A DNA stretch of 37,533 nucleotides from Rhizobium sp. Q54 (GTDB taxonomy: Bacteria; Pseudomonadota; Alphaproteobacteria; SHVZ01): NCBI GenBank assembly GCA_945871425.1, contig CAMBVS010000038.1, forward strand, positions 1-37,533. Reading direction: 5' to 3'. Positions within the stretch are counted from its first letter, which is position 1. Each line of letters begins with the position of its first letter. Below the pieces are notes generated by a model. It was given only the letters and a program-made list of their open reading frames with translations, was not told the origin of the DNA and did not search any database. Shown in pieces: positions 26,083 through 34,590 of this stretch. A program made the position numbers and the translations under genes.

Positions 26083-28740
26083 TTAGCCTTGCTCCTTCGC
26101 AGCCGTCGTCAGCTCGCCTGCCTCCGGCGGACGGCCCCTTCGCATCGCCCCGATCAGTCCGGAAACCGTCGTCCGCAGGACATCCGGTGTCACCGGCTTG
26201 CGCAGATACGCATCGGCACCAGCGTCGAGCGCCGATGTCTCGGTCATGCTATCGTCGCGACCGGTACAGATGATGCACGGAACGTCGTGACGAACGGCCT
26301 TGATCAATCGGACGAGTTCGAGGCCCCGCATTCCCGGCATCCCTTGGTCGGTTAGGACCGCGTCCCAGGCCGCCGGGCAGGCCTTGAAGGCACTGAACGC
26401 CTCGGCTCCGCTGCCGCATCGGTGCACGTTCATCCCGAACCGCTCGAGCGACATGGCGATCACGTCTCGGACCTCCTGCTCATCGTCGACGACCAGGATA
26501 CTGCCGAGCGCCCCGGTATCGGCAGCGACGACCTGTTCGGGAGCCCCGGCGCCATCCTCGGAGACCGGGAGAAAAACGTCGACGACCGTTCCCTTGCCGA
26601 CGGTCGTCGCGATGGAGAGCGCGCCGTTGGCTGCCAGCACGATTCCGTGAACGACGGAGAGTCCGAGGCCGCTGCGCTGGCCGAACGGCTTGGTGGTGAA
26701 ATAAGGCTCGAACATGCGGGAAAGCACGTCGCGCTCGATGCCCGCCCCGGTATCCGAGATGGAGATATGAACATACGAAGCCGACCCGTCGAGACGACCG
26801 ATCAAAACGCGATGCGTTCGGTCATCGAGCCGAATTATCTTATAGCGGTCCGGTCCCCCGGCCGCCGCGCCCGATAGCGCCCGAAAGGTCGGATCATGTC
26901 GGTCGAGCGGCTCGATCGTGAGGCGGACGAAACCGTTCTCGCGGTTAAGGGCGTCGCTGGCATTGGTGCAGAGGTTGACGAGCACATCGGTCAGCCGGGC
27001 TTTATCGATGCCGACGAGGCGGCCCCGGACGTTGGATTCGAATGTGAATTGAGAGGACACGGGCAGCGACGAGGCCAGGAGCGCCGCGACCGTGCGCGCC
27101 GCGTCGGCGATCTCCACGTCGCCGCTGGACGCGGGGTTCGCCCGGGCGAAACTCAGTATGTGCTGGACGAGATCCCTGGCTCGCTCGGACGAGTGTATGA
27201 TTCTCTGGATCAGCGTCAGCTTGGGCGGATCGTCCTTCAGATCCTCGGCCAGAAGCGACGAGAAGCCGAGGATCACCGCCAGCAGGTTGTTGAAGTCGTG
27301 GGCGATACCGCCGGCGAGCTGGCCCAGCGATGACAACCGCGCTTGATGGATCTCGTTGACCTTCCTGACCTCCTGATCGGTGATGTCGGCCATCATGCAG
27401 CGATAGCCCTCGAAGCGGCCACGCTCGTCGAATACGGGCTTGCCGCTGACGCGCACCCAGTACTCCCCGCCATCCGGCTGCACGAACGGCAGGATCACGT
27501 TCCGGAACGGCAGGCGCCGGGAGACGGCGTGACGGAACGCCTTGCTTCCCTCGGCCTCGTGCGACGGGTCGCTAAGTTCCTCGATACCGATGCCGACGAG
27601 GTCGGCCTTGGACACTCCGCGCGCCGCATCGAACACTCGCGAGATCGTGGCTATTCGCAAGTCCTTGTCGAGCTCGACGAAAACGTCGTTGGTGGCGTCG
27701 ATGGCGTCCAGGAGCTTCCGCTCGGAGTGGCGCCGGCGACGCTCAGCGGACACTTCTTTCGTTTGCGATCGGTAAAGGATCACGACCGTCACCAAGAGGG
27801 CAGTGCTGATGAGGGCGCCGAGGACGGCTTCCCGGTGCAGGGCTTGGCCGATCTCGCGGTAGTGCTCCTCGGTGGCAATGACCATGACCGAACGAAACTC
27901 TGCTTCGGGGCTGCGGGCCGATATCTCGAAGGTTGCTGTTTTCGGGGCAGACGGGTCGCTTCCGGTCAGCCGCCGTTGGCCGTCCGCCACCTCCGGAACG
28001 AAGCGAAGCAGCAGCACGTTCGATCGCCCGCGGAGCTCGATGGTTTGGTATGGGCGGAGCTCGGTTGAACGATAGAACTCGTCCAGCGCCTTCGTCGACA
28101 ACCCGAGCATGAGGGCACCGGCAACGGCCCCGTCGGGCCGCCGCAAGCGGCGGCCGATCAGCAGCTCCGGAATGCCGTCGCCCGCCAGATCGGTCGCGGG
28201 GCCGATCAAAGGCTCGGGTTCGTGACCGGCGAGCAACCGCTCGGTCATGCCGGCGTCCAGGATGACATCTTCGAGCGCGCGCCGGCCCGATATCGTCGCG
28301 GCGGCCAGGACCTTTCCATCGCCGCCCAGGAGGATGAATGTGCTCCCGTAGGGAGCATGGTCGAGTTTCTCGGCGATCAGCGGGACGAGCCGGGATTGCA
28401 GGATCGAGGAGTCCGACGAAAGCAGCCTTTCGTCAGCTGCGAGCTCCGCCTCGACGAGGCGGACGGCCAGCTCCGCCATACGGTTGGCGCGCTGGATCGA
28501 TATGTCCGAAAAGGAATCGAGCAGCCGGACGAGGCGGGTGCCCTCCGCGTCGTTCTGCAGCAGTTCCGATCGGTGCTCCGCACGCTCGCCGAGAATTGAC
28601 AGAAACCAGACGGTAACCAGGATCAGAACCGCTGCGGCCGCGGCCGTGATCGGTCTTGCCCACCCACTCGGTGTGCCCGTGCCAGGGGGCGGCTCGCCCG
28701 CGGGCGCTGCCGGCGGTGGGACGGCCTCTGGGCTTGTCAT
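26083..28740 (-). CDS. Membrane hybrid histidine kinase with periplasmic sensor, PAS and receiver
   Basis: This 885-residue protein follows the long CheZ-like gene by 21 bp on the same strand. TM1 is at about 31-50 (ITAAAAAVLILVTVWFLSIL) and TM2 at about 306-323; between them is a 255-residue periplasmic domain of the Cache-like size class. A PAS domain (about 345-455, ending GRFEGYRCMMADITDQE) leads to the H-box GQLAGGIAHDFNNLLAVI with His481. The HATPase shows VLVNLCTNASDAL, SDTGAGIERDV and GQRSGLGLSVVHG. The C-terminal receiver has ILVVDDEQE, the Asp in AVLTDQGMPGM and the Lys in YLRKPVTP. No output domain, so phosphate probably passes to a separate regulator, or the receiver tunes kinase activity. 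Its ligand cannot be inferred. Confidence 0.9.
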   Translation of the reverse strand: MTSPEAVPPPAAPAGEPPPGTGTPSGWARPITAAAAAVLILVTVWFLSILGERAEHRSELLQNDAEGTRLVRLLDSFSDISIQRANRMAELAVRLVEAELAADERLLSSDSSILQSRLVPLIAEKLDHAPYGSTFILLGGDGKVLAAATISGRRALEDVILDAGMTERLLAGHEPEPLIGPATDLAGDGIPELLIGRRLRRPDGAVAGALMLGLSTKALDEFYRSTELRPYQTIELRGRSNVLLLRFVPEVADGQRRLTGSDPSAPKTATFEISARSPEAEFRSVMVIATEEHYREIGQALHREAVLGALISTALLVTVVILYRSQTKEVSAERRRRHSERKLLDAIDATNDVFVELDKDLRIATISRVFDAARGVSKADLVGIGIEELSDPSHEAEGSKAFRHAVSRRLPFRNVILPFVQPDGGEYWVRVSGKPVFDERGRFEGYRCMMADITDQEVRKVNEIHQARLSSLGQLAGGIAHDFNNLLAVILGFSSLLAEDLKDDPPKLTLIQRIIHSSERARDLVQHILSFARANPASSGDVEIADAARTVAALLASSLPVSSQFTFESNVRGRLVGIDKARLTDVLVNLCTNASDALNRENGFVRLTIEPLDRHDPTFRALSGAAAGGPDRYKIIRLDDRTHRVLIGRLDGSASYVHISISDTGAGIERDVLSRMFEPYFTTKPFGQRSGLGLSVVHGIVLAANGALSIATTVGKGTVVDVFLPVSEDGAGAPEQVVAADTGALGSILVVDDEQEVRDVIAMSLERFGMNVHRCGSGAEAFSAFKACPAAWDAVLTDQGMPGMRGLELVRLIKAVRHDVPCIICTGRDDSMTETSALDAGADAYLRKPVTPDVLRTTVSGLIGAMRRGRPPEAGELTTAAKEQG

Positions 28741-28761
28741 CGAGCTTTACCGGCATGAAGG

Positions 28762-29787
28762 TCAGTTGAAGAGGGCATCGACGTCCGACTGGTCGAGCTT
28801 GGCGGCCTCCGGAGGCTTTTTTTCGGCGGGCGCGGCGCTCCGCTCGGCGGCTGCGGCGATCGGCAAGGCCGCGATGGCCGGCGGGGGCTTGGCCGGCTTC
28901 TTCGCCGGGTTCGCGGCGGAAGGCCGCAAGCCGGCCGGCGGCGCGGATGCCTTGGGCGCCGTCCGGGTCTGCGTCCGCGCCTCGGCAGCCGGACGGGCGG
29001 CCTCGGGAAGCGTCGGGGCGGGCGGGTCTGCCCGGCCGAACAGGGCGTCGACCGCATCCTGGCCGAGACCCAGGCCGGGCAGCTGCGGTCCGTTCAGCAG
29101 GCCCTGCTCCCCGTCGGCCGAGGCGAAGGCACGGTCGGCGGGCACATGCGGGCCATCGGCGGCGATGCCGGTGCGGATGCCGGCAGTCGTTCCCCCGGTC
29201 CCCTCGGAGTCCCACATCGACATCATCGTGTTCACCCGCTGCTCGACGTAGCCCATGGTCGCCACCACCTTGGCGATGCGCTGCCCGGTGATGTCCTGGA
29301 ACGAGCAGGCCGTGAAGATCTCCATGCAGCGAGCCTCGAAGTCCCGGCGATCCCCGGCGGCGATCGGCAGGCTGCCGACCCGATCCTGTATCCACTCGGC
29401 CGCGCCCAGGATCTCGGTGGTGGCGCGTTCGGTTGCCGCGACGATCTCGTAGAGCTCGTCGGTTGCGCCGTTCAGCCGTGCGCCGGAGATCGCCTTGCCG
29501 TCTTTGCCCACGAGCGCCGCGATCTCGCCCTTGCTGCGTTCGATGTGGTCGCGGAGGTCCTTCAGGTCGCGCTGCATGAGCTCCAGGTTGGTCGTACTTG
29601 ATTTCCGGGTCTCCCGGGCGTCGAGCCGGCTCACGATCTCGGAGACCAGCTGTCGGCCATCATGGGCGGAAATCAGGCTGGCACGCCGATCGCGCATCCG
29701 AAGGAACGCCCGCCCGCGGGCGGTCGTCGCGACGGCCTCCTCGATCTCCAGGTACTCGTTCTCGTCCAGCGTCGGGATCGGCGGCAT
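28762..29787 (-). CDS. cheZ: Long CheZ-like CheY-P phosphatase with two FliM-like peptides
   Basis: This 341-residue protein starts at ATG 29787, seven bases after GAGAG; another ATG lies two codons upstream. The N-terminal helix has EYLEIEEAVATTARGRAFL, as in alphaproteobacterial CheZ-like proteins. The helical core carries SFQDITGQRIAKV, with Asp165 and Gln169 matching the catalytic Asp143/Gln147 pair of E. coli CheZ. A Pro/Ala-rich tail follows, containing GQDAVDALFG (about 242-251) and ending in DQSDVDALFN (332-341). Both resemble the EIDALLN peptide by which FliM binds CheY-P, and the C-terminus of CheZ also binds CheY. Likely role: dephosphorylation of CheY-P. First gene of a unit with two hybrid kinases, divergent from a second CheZ-like gene. 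Confidence 0.8.
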   Translation of the reverse strand: MPPIPTLDENEYLEIEEAVATTARGRAFLRMRDRRASLISAHDGRQLVSEIVSRLDARETRKSSTTNLELMQRDLKDLRDHIERSKGEIAALVGKDGKAISGARLNGATDELYEIVAATERATTEILGAAEWIQDRVGSLPIAAGDRRDFEARCMEIFTACSFQDITGQRIAKVVATMGYVEQRVNTMMSMWDSEGTGGTTAGIRTGIAADGPHVPADRAFASADGEQGLLNGPQLPGLGLGQDAVDALFGRADPPAPTLPEAARPAAEARTQTRTAPKASAPPAGLRPSAANPAKKPAKPPPAIAALPIAAAAERSAAPAEKKPPEAAKLDQSDVDALFN

Positions 29788-29843
29788 GGTCATTCTCTCG
29801 GGGGCATGGGTCCGCCCATAAGATCGGCGCCCGCCGTCCGTAG

Positions 29844-29863
29844 CCATCCACCAGAAGTATGAG
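29844..29863 (-). promoter_or_regulatory. che-type element before the long cheZ-like gene (copy C)
   Basis: On the minus strand this reads CTCATACTTCTGGTGGATGG. It ends 57 bp before the start at 29787, in the divergent gap that also holds copy B on the other strand. Confidence 0.6.
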
Positions 29864-29884
29864 GCAGGCGCAGGCGGACTCGGG

Positions 29885-29904
29885 CCCATACGTTTGGTGG
29901 ATAT
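29885..29904 (+). promoter_or_regulatory. che-type element before the short cheZ-like gene (copy B)
   Basis: CCCATACGTTTGGTGGATAT differs from the copy before cheA at only two of 20 positions. It ends 77 bp before the ATG at 29981 and lies back-to-back with copy C. Confidence 0.6.
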
Positions 29905-29980
29905 CGATTGGCGTCGGATATCGGCATAACCATCTCGAACGAGGCCGGCCCGGACGGCGGCAGCGGCCAAGGAGGATACC

Positions 29981-30475
29981 ATGCACGATCCGTTGATCGC
30001 CCGCGTCAAGGCGGAAGTCTCGAAGATCCGCTACGCCGACCGCGGGCAGGATCCGCTCTTAGCCGCATCCGAGGAGCTCGATGCCCTCAAGTCGGCGACG
30101 GCAGCGGCAACCGACGAGATCCTCGGTATCGCCGAGGCGGTGCTGTCCCAGACCGAGAAGCTTCGCGCGCTAGCGACGTCGGAGCCGGCCCAGGCGTTGC
30201 TCGCCAGCGTGGACCTTCAGCTCGGTCGTCTGTTCGAGGCATGCGGTTTCCAGGACCTGACCGGCCAGCGCTCGACCAAGGTCGCCCGCCTGCTGGAAGG
30301 GCTCGACGCCCGTGTCGGCAGTGTCCTCGATCTCCTGGATCACGTCGAAGTTCCCGACGATATCGCCCTCCAGGTCCAGGACGCGGAAACCATCGGCGAG
30401 GCCGCCCTGCTGAACGGGCCCCAGGTCTCCGGCGCCGGCCTGCCGCAGGGCGACATCGACGCCCTATTCAACTAA
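29981..30475 (+). CDS. Short CheZ-like phosphatase with FliM-like C-terminal peptide
   Basis: This 164-residue protein has ATG 29981 preceded by AAGGAGG, a strong ribosome binding site. The helical core has ACGFQDLTGQRSTKVARL with Asp92 and Gln96, the CheZ catalytic pair. Its last residues, LLNGPQVSGAGLPQGDIDAL plus FN, parallel the internal LLNGPQLPGLGLGQDAVDAL of the long CheZ-like protein encoded in the opposite direction, so the two are paralogues that share core and peptide. This one lacks the N-terminal EYLEIEEAV helix and the Pro/Ala-rich tail. Likely a second CheY-P phosphatase, or one aimed at another receiver protein. It stands alone, followed by an AT-rich gap. Confidence 0.75.
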   Translation: MHDPLIARVKAEVSKIRYADRGQDPLLAASEELDALKSATAAATDEILGIAEAVLSQTEKLRALATSEPAQALLASVDLQLGRLFEACGFQDLTGQRSTKVARLLEGLDARVGSVLDLLDHVEVPDDIALQVQDAETIGEAALLNGPQVSGAGLPQGDIDALFN

Positions 30476-30637
30476 AATTGGTGATATGCTAAAAAATACA
30501 AATATAAATTAAATAAAACCGCTGGATTTGGACGCCGAGTGTTACATTCAGTCTAGTTGAGAAAAGTAAACTGTATTTTAATAAATTAGTCCATATAAGG
30601 CATCCGCGTTGCTGGATTACCGTCGCGGAGGTGTTGG
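30476..30637. promoter_or_regulatory. AT-rich regulatory island before the LuxR-type regulator
   Basis: This 162-bp gap is strongly A/T-rich, with runs such as CTAAAAAATACAAATATAAA and TGTATTTTAATAAATTAG, in an otherwise GC-rich window. It lies directly before a response regulator gene and has no reading frame. It probably contains that gene's promoter and may be a target of a nucleoid-type silencer. I cannot assign -35/-10 boxes with confidence. The che-type element is not present. Confidence 0.5.
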
Positions 30638-31300
30638 ATGCGCGTCTTGATCGCCGATGATCACGAGCTGGTCGCCGAGATGCTGAAGATGACGCTCGAG
30701 CGCCAGGCCGGGACCACAGCCGTGACCGTGCGGAGCTTCGACGACGCCTATCGGGCGGCCGGAACCAGACGGACCGGCGAGCCCATGCCCTTCGACATCA
30801 TCCTGCTCGACATGCGCATGCCCGGCATGAGCGGAATCTCCGGTCTCCGCCGAATGCGGGATCTCGTCGGCGCGGTGCCGGTTGCGATCATCTCCGGGAC
30901 GATGACGCCGGCGGAGGCGCGCCAGGTCATGCACGAAGGAGCGGCCGGCTTCGTGCCGAAGACGCTCCCCGTGCACGAGCTCGTCCAGGCGATCGGGATG
31001 ATGGCGGCCGGCGTACGGTTCCTGCCGCGGTTCCTGATGGTCGCGGAGAGCAGCCGCGCCGTCGCGCGCCGGGACGACGGCGGGCAGGGCTTCACGAGCC
31101 TCACCCCGCGGGAAGCCGAGGTTCTCAACGAGCTCGTCCAGGGCTGGAGCAACAAGCAGATCGCCAAGCACCTCATGGTCTCCGAGGTGACGGTGAAGAC
31201 CCACCTGATCGGCGTATTCCGCAAGACCGGCGCCAAGAACCGGGCGGACGCGGTCCGCCTGGCATTGGCAAGCGCCCCCAACGCCGACACCGCGGCCTGA
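30638..31300 (+). CDS. NarL/LuxR-family response regulator
   Basis: This 220-residue protein has ATG 30638 preceded by GGAGG. The receiver domain (about 1-125) has acidic residues in VLIADDHE, the phospho-acceptor Asp58 in DIILLDMRMPGMSG and the switch Lys in FVPKTLP. A LuxR-type HTH follows (about 150-210), LTPREAEVLNELVQGWSNKQ with the recognition helix near VSEVTVKTHL. It is a DNA-binding transcription factor controlled by phosphorylation, and no dedicated kinase gene adjoins it. The two hybrid kinases of the locus are candidate donors. Its target could be the shared che-type element, but nothing in the sequence proves it. Confidence 0.9.
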   Translation: MRVLIADDHELVAEMLKMTLERQAGTTAVTVRSFDDAYRAAGTRRTGEPMPFDIILLDMRMPGMSGISGLRRMRDLVGAVPVAIISGTMTPAEARQVMHEGAAGFVPKTLPVHELVQAIGMMAAGVRFLPRFLMVAESSRAVARRDDGGQGFTSLTPREAEVLNELVQGWSNKQIAKHLMVSEVTVKTHLIGVFRKTGAKNRADAVRLALASAPNADTAA

Positions 31301-31389
31301 CTCCTTCCGGCAGAGAGGATCGCAAGACAGCCGCCTGTCTCGGGGAGCGCGGCCCGCGGCCTCGATGAAAAGCCGTCGAGATCGTGGCT

Positions 31390-32436
31390 TCAGGCGGCGG
31401 CCGCGACCTCGGCCGGGGCGTCCTTGGAAACGATCCGCCTTCCCTGCTGGCGCTTGATGGCGAAGAAGCGGTAGTGGCGGAGCTCACCCTTCCTCATCAG
31501 GGCCTCCCGCCTGGCCCAGATCTCCGCCTCACGGATGATCATCGGCATCGCCTCAGGCGTCGCGCTCCCGGGCGGGAGCTTGTCGACGAACTGACGCCAG
31601 CCGTCCCTGATCAGCCGGCAATGGCGATCGCTCATGTCCTCGGCCACCCGAAGGTCGAAACCTAGCTGGCCAAGCGCCGAGGAGTATTCCGCGAGGGTCC
31701 AGGGGTGCGCGCCGATCGGCTCGCGGCTGCGCCAATCCCTGAGATGCTGGGACTGCTCGGGATCGCCAAGGACGAGATAGTCGGTGAAGCAGAGCTCGCC
31801 GTCGATCCGGAGGGAGTCGGCCATCACCTGGAGCAGCGACTCCTTCTGCGGCACCGTGAAGAACGTCTCCTTCGCGAAGACGCCTGAGAAGCTGTTCGGC
31901 TTGACGAAGAACCGGCCGCTGGCCTGGAACTGCACCGCCGCCTTCTTCATCAGCCCGGCCTTGGTCGAACGCTCGACGCCGCCGAGCGCCAGATCCTTCC
32001 ACCACTCGATGCCCGTTACCCAGGCGCCGAACTCCGTGGTGACCGTCCGGGCCCCGCCGCCGAGGCCGCAGCCGATGTCGAGCAGGGTCTTGGTCGCGTC
32101 GAGAGCCATCGGCTTGACCAGCTCGAGGATGTGGTCGGCACCGCCGGGGGTATGGAAGCCGTCGCCCCAGAGCTTCTCGACGAAGGCGATCCGATCCGTG
32201 CTCCAGGGATTCGGGGCCGCGGCGGCCGGCGAACCATCCGCCGGCTCCTCGGCCGCCATCGCCGCCGCCACGTCGGCCTCCATCGCCGTCATCGGCCGGC
32301 CGGCCGCCGCGCGCGCCTTGTAAGGCATCACCTCTCGCGCGTCGCGCCCTTCCCACCAGGCCTGGACACGCACAGCAATGGATACGGGACCGCTCGCCTT
32401 CCGTCCGTTATCGGCGAGCGTCATCAAGGCCATCAT
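31390..32436 (-). CDS. SAM-dependent methyltransferase linked to cheR
   Basis: This 348-residue class I methyltransferase has motif I TLLDIGCGLGGGARTV at about residues 117-132, then GAWVTGIEWW and, after a stretch of about 60 residues, GELCFTDYLVLGDPEQSQHL. About 100 residues precede the fold, including an Ala-rich stretch. It resembles small-molecule methyltransferases of the phosphoethanolamine/sterol N- or C-methyltransferase superfamily, not CheR. It begins 19 bp after the cheR stop on the same strand, so the two are almost certainly co-transcribed. Its substrate is unknown; receptor, flagellar or metabolite methylation are all open. Confidence 0.75.
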   Translation of the reverse strand: MMALMTLADNGRKASGPVSIAVRVQAWWEGRDAREVMPYKARAAAGRPMTAMEADVAAAMAAEEPADGSPAAAAPNPWSTDRIAFVEKLWGDGFHTPGGADHILELVKPMALDATKTLLDIGCGLGGGARTVTTEFGAWVTGIEWWKDLALGGVERSTKAGLMKKAAVQFQASGRFFVKPNSFSGVFAKETFFTVPQKESLLQVMADSLRIDGELCFTDYLVLGDPEQSQHLRDWRSREPIGAHPWTLAEYSSALGQLGFDLRVAEDMSDRHCRLIRDGWRQFVDKLPPGSATPEAMPMIIREAEIWARREALMRKGELRHYRFFAIKRQQGRRIVSKDAPAEVAAAA

Positions 32437-32455
32437 CCGCGCCCGGGCGCAGACC

Positions 32456-33298
32456 TTAAGCCACTGCTCTGAGCGCAGCGGGCGCCGCCGGCGTCAAGCG
32501 ATAGAGTCCGCGCTCGCCCGCGACCGGCTCGAAGCGGTCGGTTATGCCGAGGACCGTCTCGGCGCCGCCGAGATAGAGGGTGCCGTCGCGCGGGAGCCGG
32601 CCCGCGATGTCGGCGAGGATCTTCGCCTTGGTCGGCTGATCGAAGTAGATCAGGACGTTGCGGCAGAAGACCACGTCGAACTGGCCGAGCACGGCCGACT
32701 CCTCCAGGAGATTGAACTCACGGAACCTGACCATCGAGCGGATCCGCGGCGCGACCACCCACCTGTCGGCGTCCCGGACGAAATACTTGGCGAGCATCGG
32801 CGCCGGAACCCCGCGCTGAACCTCGAACTGGGAATAGGCTGCGGCCTGGGCACGATCGACCATCGCCTTCGATAGGTCGGTGGCGAGAATCTCGATGGTC
32901 CACCCCTTGAGGCGAGCCTCCTCCTCCGCCAGCACCATGGCGAGGCTGTAGGGCTCCTGCCCGCTCGAGCAAGCGGCGCTCCAGATCCGGAGACGGCGGC
33001 TGGTCGCCCGCGCTTCCAGGAGCTTCGGCAGGACGACGCGCTTGAACTGCTCGAAGGGCCGGACGTCGCGGAAGAACAGTGACTCGTTGGTGGTCATCGC
33101 CTCGACCACGGTGCTGATCAGGCCGGCCGGGACGCTGCGGCGGAGCGCCGCGACCAGCGCGCCGAGGTCGGCGAGCCCGAGATTTCGTGCGATCGGCAGG
33201 AGACGGCTCTCGACCAGGTACATCTTCTCCGCCGTGATGACGATGCCGGAACGGTTCTTGATCTGAGTTGCCAGATAGGCGAAGTCTTCCGGGTTCAT
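32456..33298 (-). CDS. cheR: Chemoreceptor methyltransferase CheR
   Basis: This 280-residue protein methylates glutamates on chemoreceptors using SAM. The N-terminal helical domain (MNPEDFAYLATQIKNRSGIV) precedes the catalytic domain with FFRDVRPFEQFKRVVLP, the SAM-binding segment RIWSAACSSGQEPYSLAM (about 104-121), and DVVFCRNVLIYFDQ, diagnostic of CheR. Length and frame are normal. It has its own copy of the che-type element 85 bp upstream, inside the gap after cheB, so it may be transcribed separately from cheB. Confidence 0.95.
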   Translation of the reverse strand: MNPEDFAYLATQIKNRSGIVITAEKMYLVESRLLPIARNLGLADLGALVAALRRSVPAGLISTVVEAMTTNESLFFRDVRPFEQFKRVVLPKLLEARATSRRLRIWSAACSSGQEPYSLAMVLAEEEARLKGWTIEILATDLSKAMVDRAQAAAYSQFEVQRGVPAPMLAKYFVRDADRWVVAPRIRSMVRFREFNLLEESAVLGQFDVVFCRNVLIYFDQPTKAKILADIAGRLPRDGTLYLGGAETVLGITDRFEPVAGERGLYRLTPAAPAALRAVA

Positions 33299-33382
33299 GG
33301 TGCTCTCTTCTTGCTCCCTGTCAGGCCCGGTCTCTTGATCAGGGCCGGCGAGATGCAGACTACGGAAAGCGCCCCGGCAGCC

Positions 33383-33402
33383 CCATCAGTCGAAAGTATG
33401 AG
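33383..33402 (-). promoter_or_regulatory. che-type element before cheR (copy D)
   Basis: On the minus strand this reads CTCATACTTTCGACTGATGG, one base different from the copy before cheY. It begins 4 bp after the cheB stop codon and ends 85 bp before the cheR ATG. Confidence 0.6.
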
Positions 33403-33406
33403 GCGG

Positions 33407-34576
33407 CTAGGAAGTCCGGCCCAGGCGAAGGCGGAGCCAGCGGGCGAGGTCTGGCAGCGGCAATACCGCGGTGCAGAGGCCGCCCATCGCCACGGCGCCC
33501 GGCATGCCCCAGACGACACTGGTCTTCTCGTCCTGGGCCAAGAGCGTGCCGCCGGCCTCGACCAGGGCCTGCCCGCCGGCGAGCCCATCCTGGCCCATGC
33601 CGGTCAGAACGATGCCGGCCACGCGTCCGCCCCAGACCTGGGCAGCGCCGCGGAACATGGGGTCGACCGACGGTCGGCAGAAATTCTCCGGCGCCTCCTT
33701 GGTCAGGCGCAGGCGGACACCGTCCGGCTCGGCGACCGGGACCATGTGAAAGTCGCCGGGGGCGACATAGATGCGTCCGCCGCGAACCGGCTCGCCGTCG
33801 ACGGCCTCGGCCGCCGGAACGCCGCTCGACTTGGCCAGGTGCTGGGCGAGGATGGTGGTGAAGGTCGGCGGCATGTGCTGGGTGATGAGGATCGGAAGCC
33901 CGAGATCCGCAGGCAGCTTGTCGAGCAGCACCGACAGGGCCTGCGGGCCGCCGGTCGAGCTGCCGATCACGATGACCGCGGGCGGCAGCTCGATGCCGCG
34001 CCGGAGCGCTATCGCCCGGGAAGGGGTGGTACGGTTAGCGTTCGAGAGCTTCGGCGCGGCAGGCGCGGATCGGACGCCCGCCGCGGGTGCCGGAACCCTC
34101 CCCGCACCCTGGGCCGTCGGCCGCGTCTCTCTGCGCGCGTCGCGGCCGATGCCGCCGAGCGTCTTCACCTTCTGAACGAGCTCGCGCTTGAACGCGTCGG
34201 TTCCGTTGATCGCGCCGGTCGACGTCGGCTTGGGGACGTAGTCGCTCGCCCCCAGAGCCAGGGCCCTCAGGCTCGCCGAGGCGTTCTGGAGGGTGAGCGT
34301 CGAGGCCATGATGATTTTGAGATGCGGGTCGGCCTCGAGCAGCCTCGGAATCGCAGCGAGGCCGTCCATGCCCGGCATCTCGATGTCCAGGACCATCGCG
34401 TCGACGGGCGTGCCTTCGCCCGCAAGACGCTTCATGGTGTTGACCGCCATCCGGCCGTCGGACGCGGAGCCGACGACCTTGATCGCGGGATCGGCCTCGA
34501 GAATGCGGGTGATCAAGCCACGGATGACCGCAGAATCGTCGGTCACCATGACCCGGTAGACATCGATCTCGCTCAA
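33407..34576 (-). CDS. cheB: Chemoreceptor methylesterase CheB
   Basis: This 389-residue protein starts at TTG 34576, with GGGAG six bases before it; a nearby ATG is out of frame. The receiver domain has VTDDSAV and the phospho-acceptor Asp64 in AMVLDIEMPGMDGL. A basic linker of about 50 residues leads to the methylesterase/deamidase domain with the catalytic Ser in VIGSSTGGPQAL, His in ITQHMPPTFT and Asp in LTGMGQDGLAG. It removes methyl groups added by CheR when phosphorylated by CheA. The frame ends in TAG. It follows a degraded chemoreceptor relic on the same strand. Confidence 0.95.
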   Translation of the reverse strand: MSEIDVYRVMVTDDSAVIRGLITRILEADPAIKVVGSASDGRMAVNTMKRLAGEGTPVDAMVLDIEMPGMDGLAAIPRLLEADPHLKIIMASTLTLQNASASLRALALGASDYVPKPTSTGAINGTDAFKRELVQKVKTLGGIGRDARRETRPTAQGAGRVPAPAAGVRSAPAAPKLSNANRTTPSRAIALRRGIELPPAVIVIGSSTGGPQALSVLLDKLPADLGLPILITQHMPPTFTTILAQHLAKSSGVPAAEAVDGEPVRGGRIYVAPGDFHMVPVAEPDGVRLRLTKEAPENFCRPSVDPMFRGAAQVWGGRVAGIVLTGMGQDGLAGGQALVEAGGTLLAQDEKTSVVWGMPGAVAMGGLCTAVLPLPDLARWLRLRLGRTS

Positions 34577-34590
34577 GCATCACTCCCGGT

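Noticed and set aside
31325..31340. Hairpin AGACAG-CCGC-CTGTCT between the LuxR regulator and the methyltransferase
   Set aside because: The six-bp stem has no T-run on either side, so it is not a supportable terminator.
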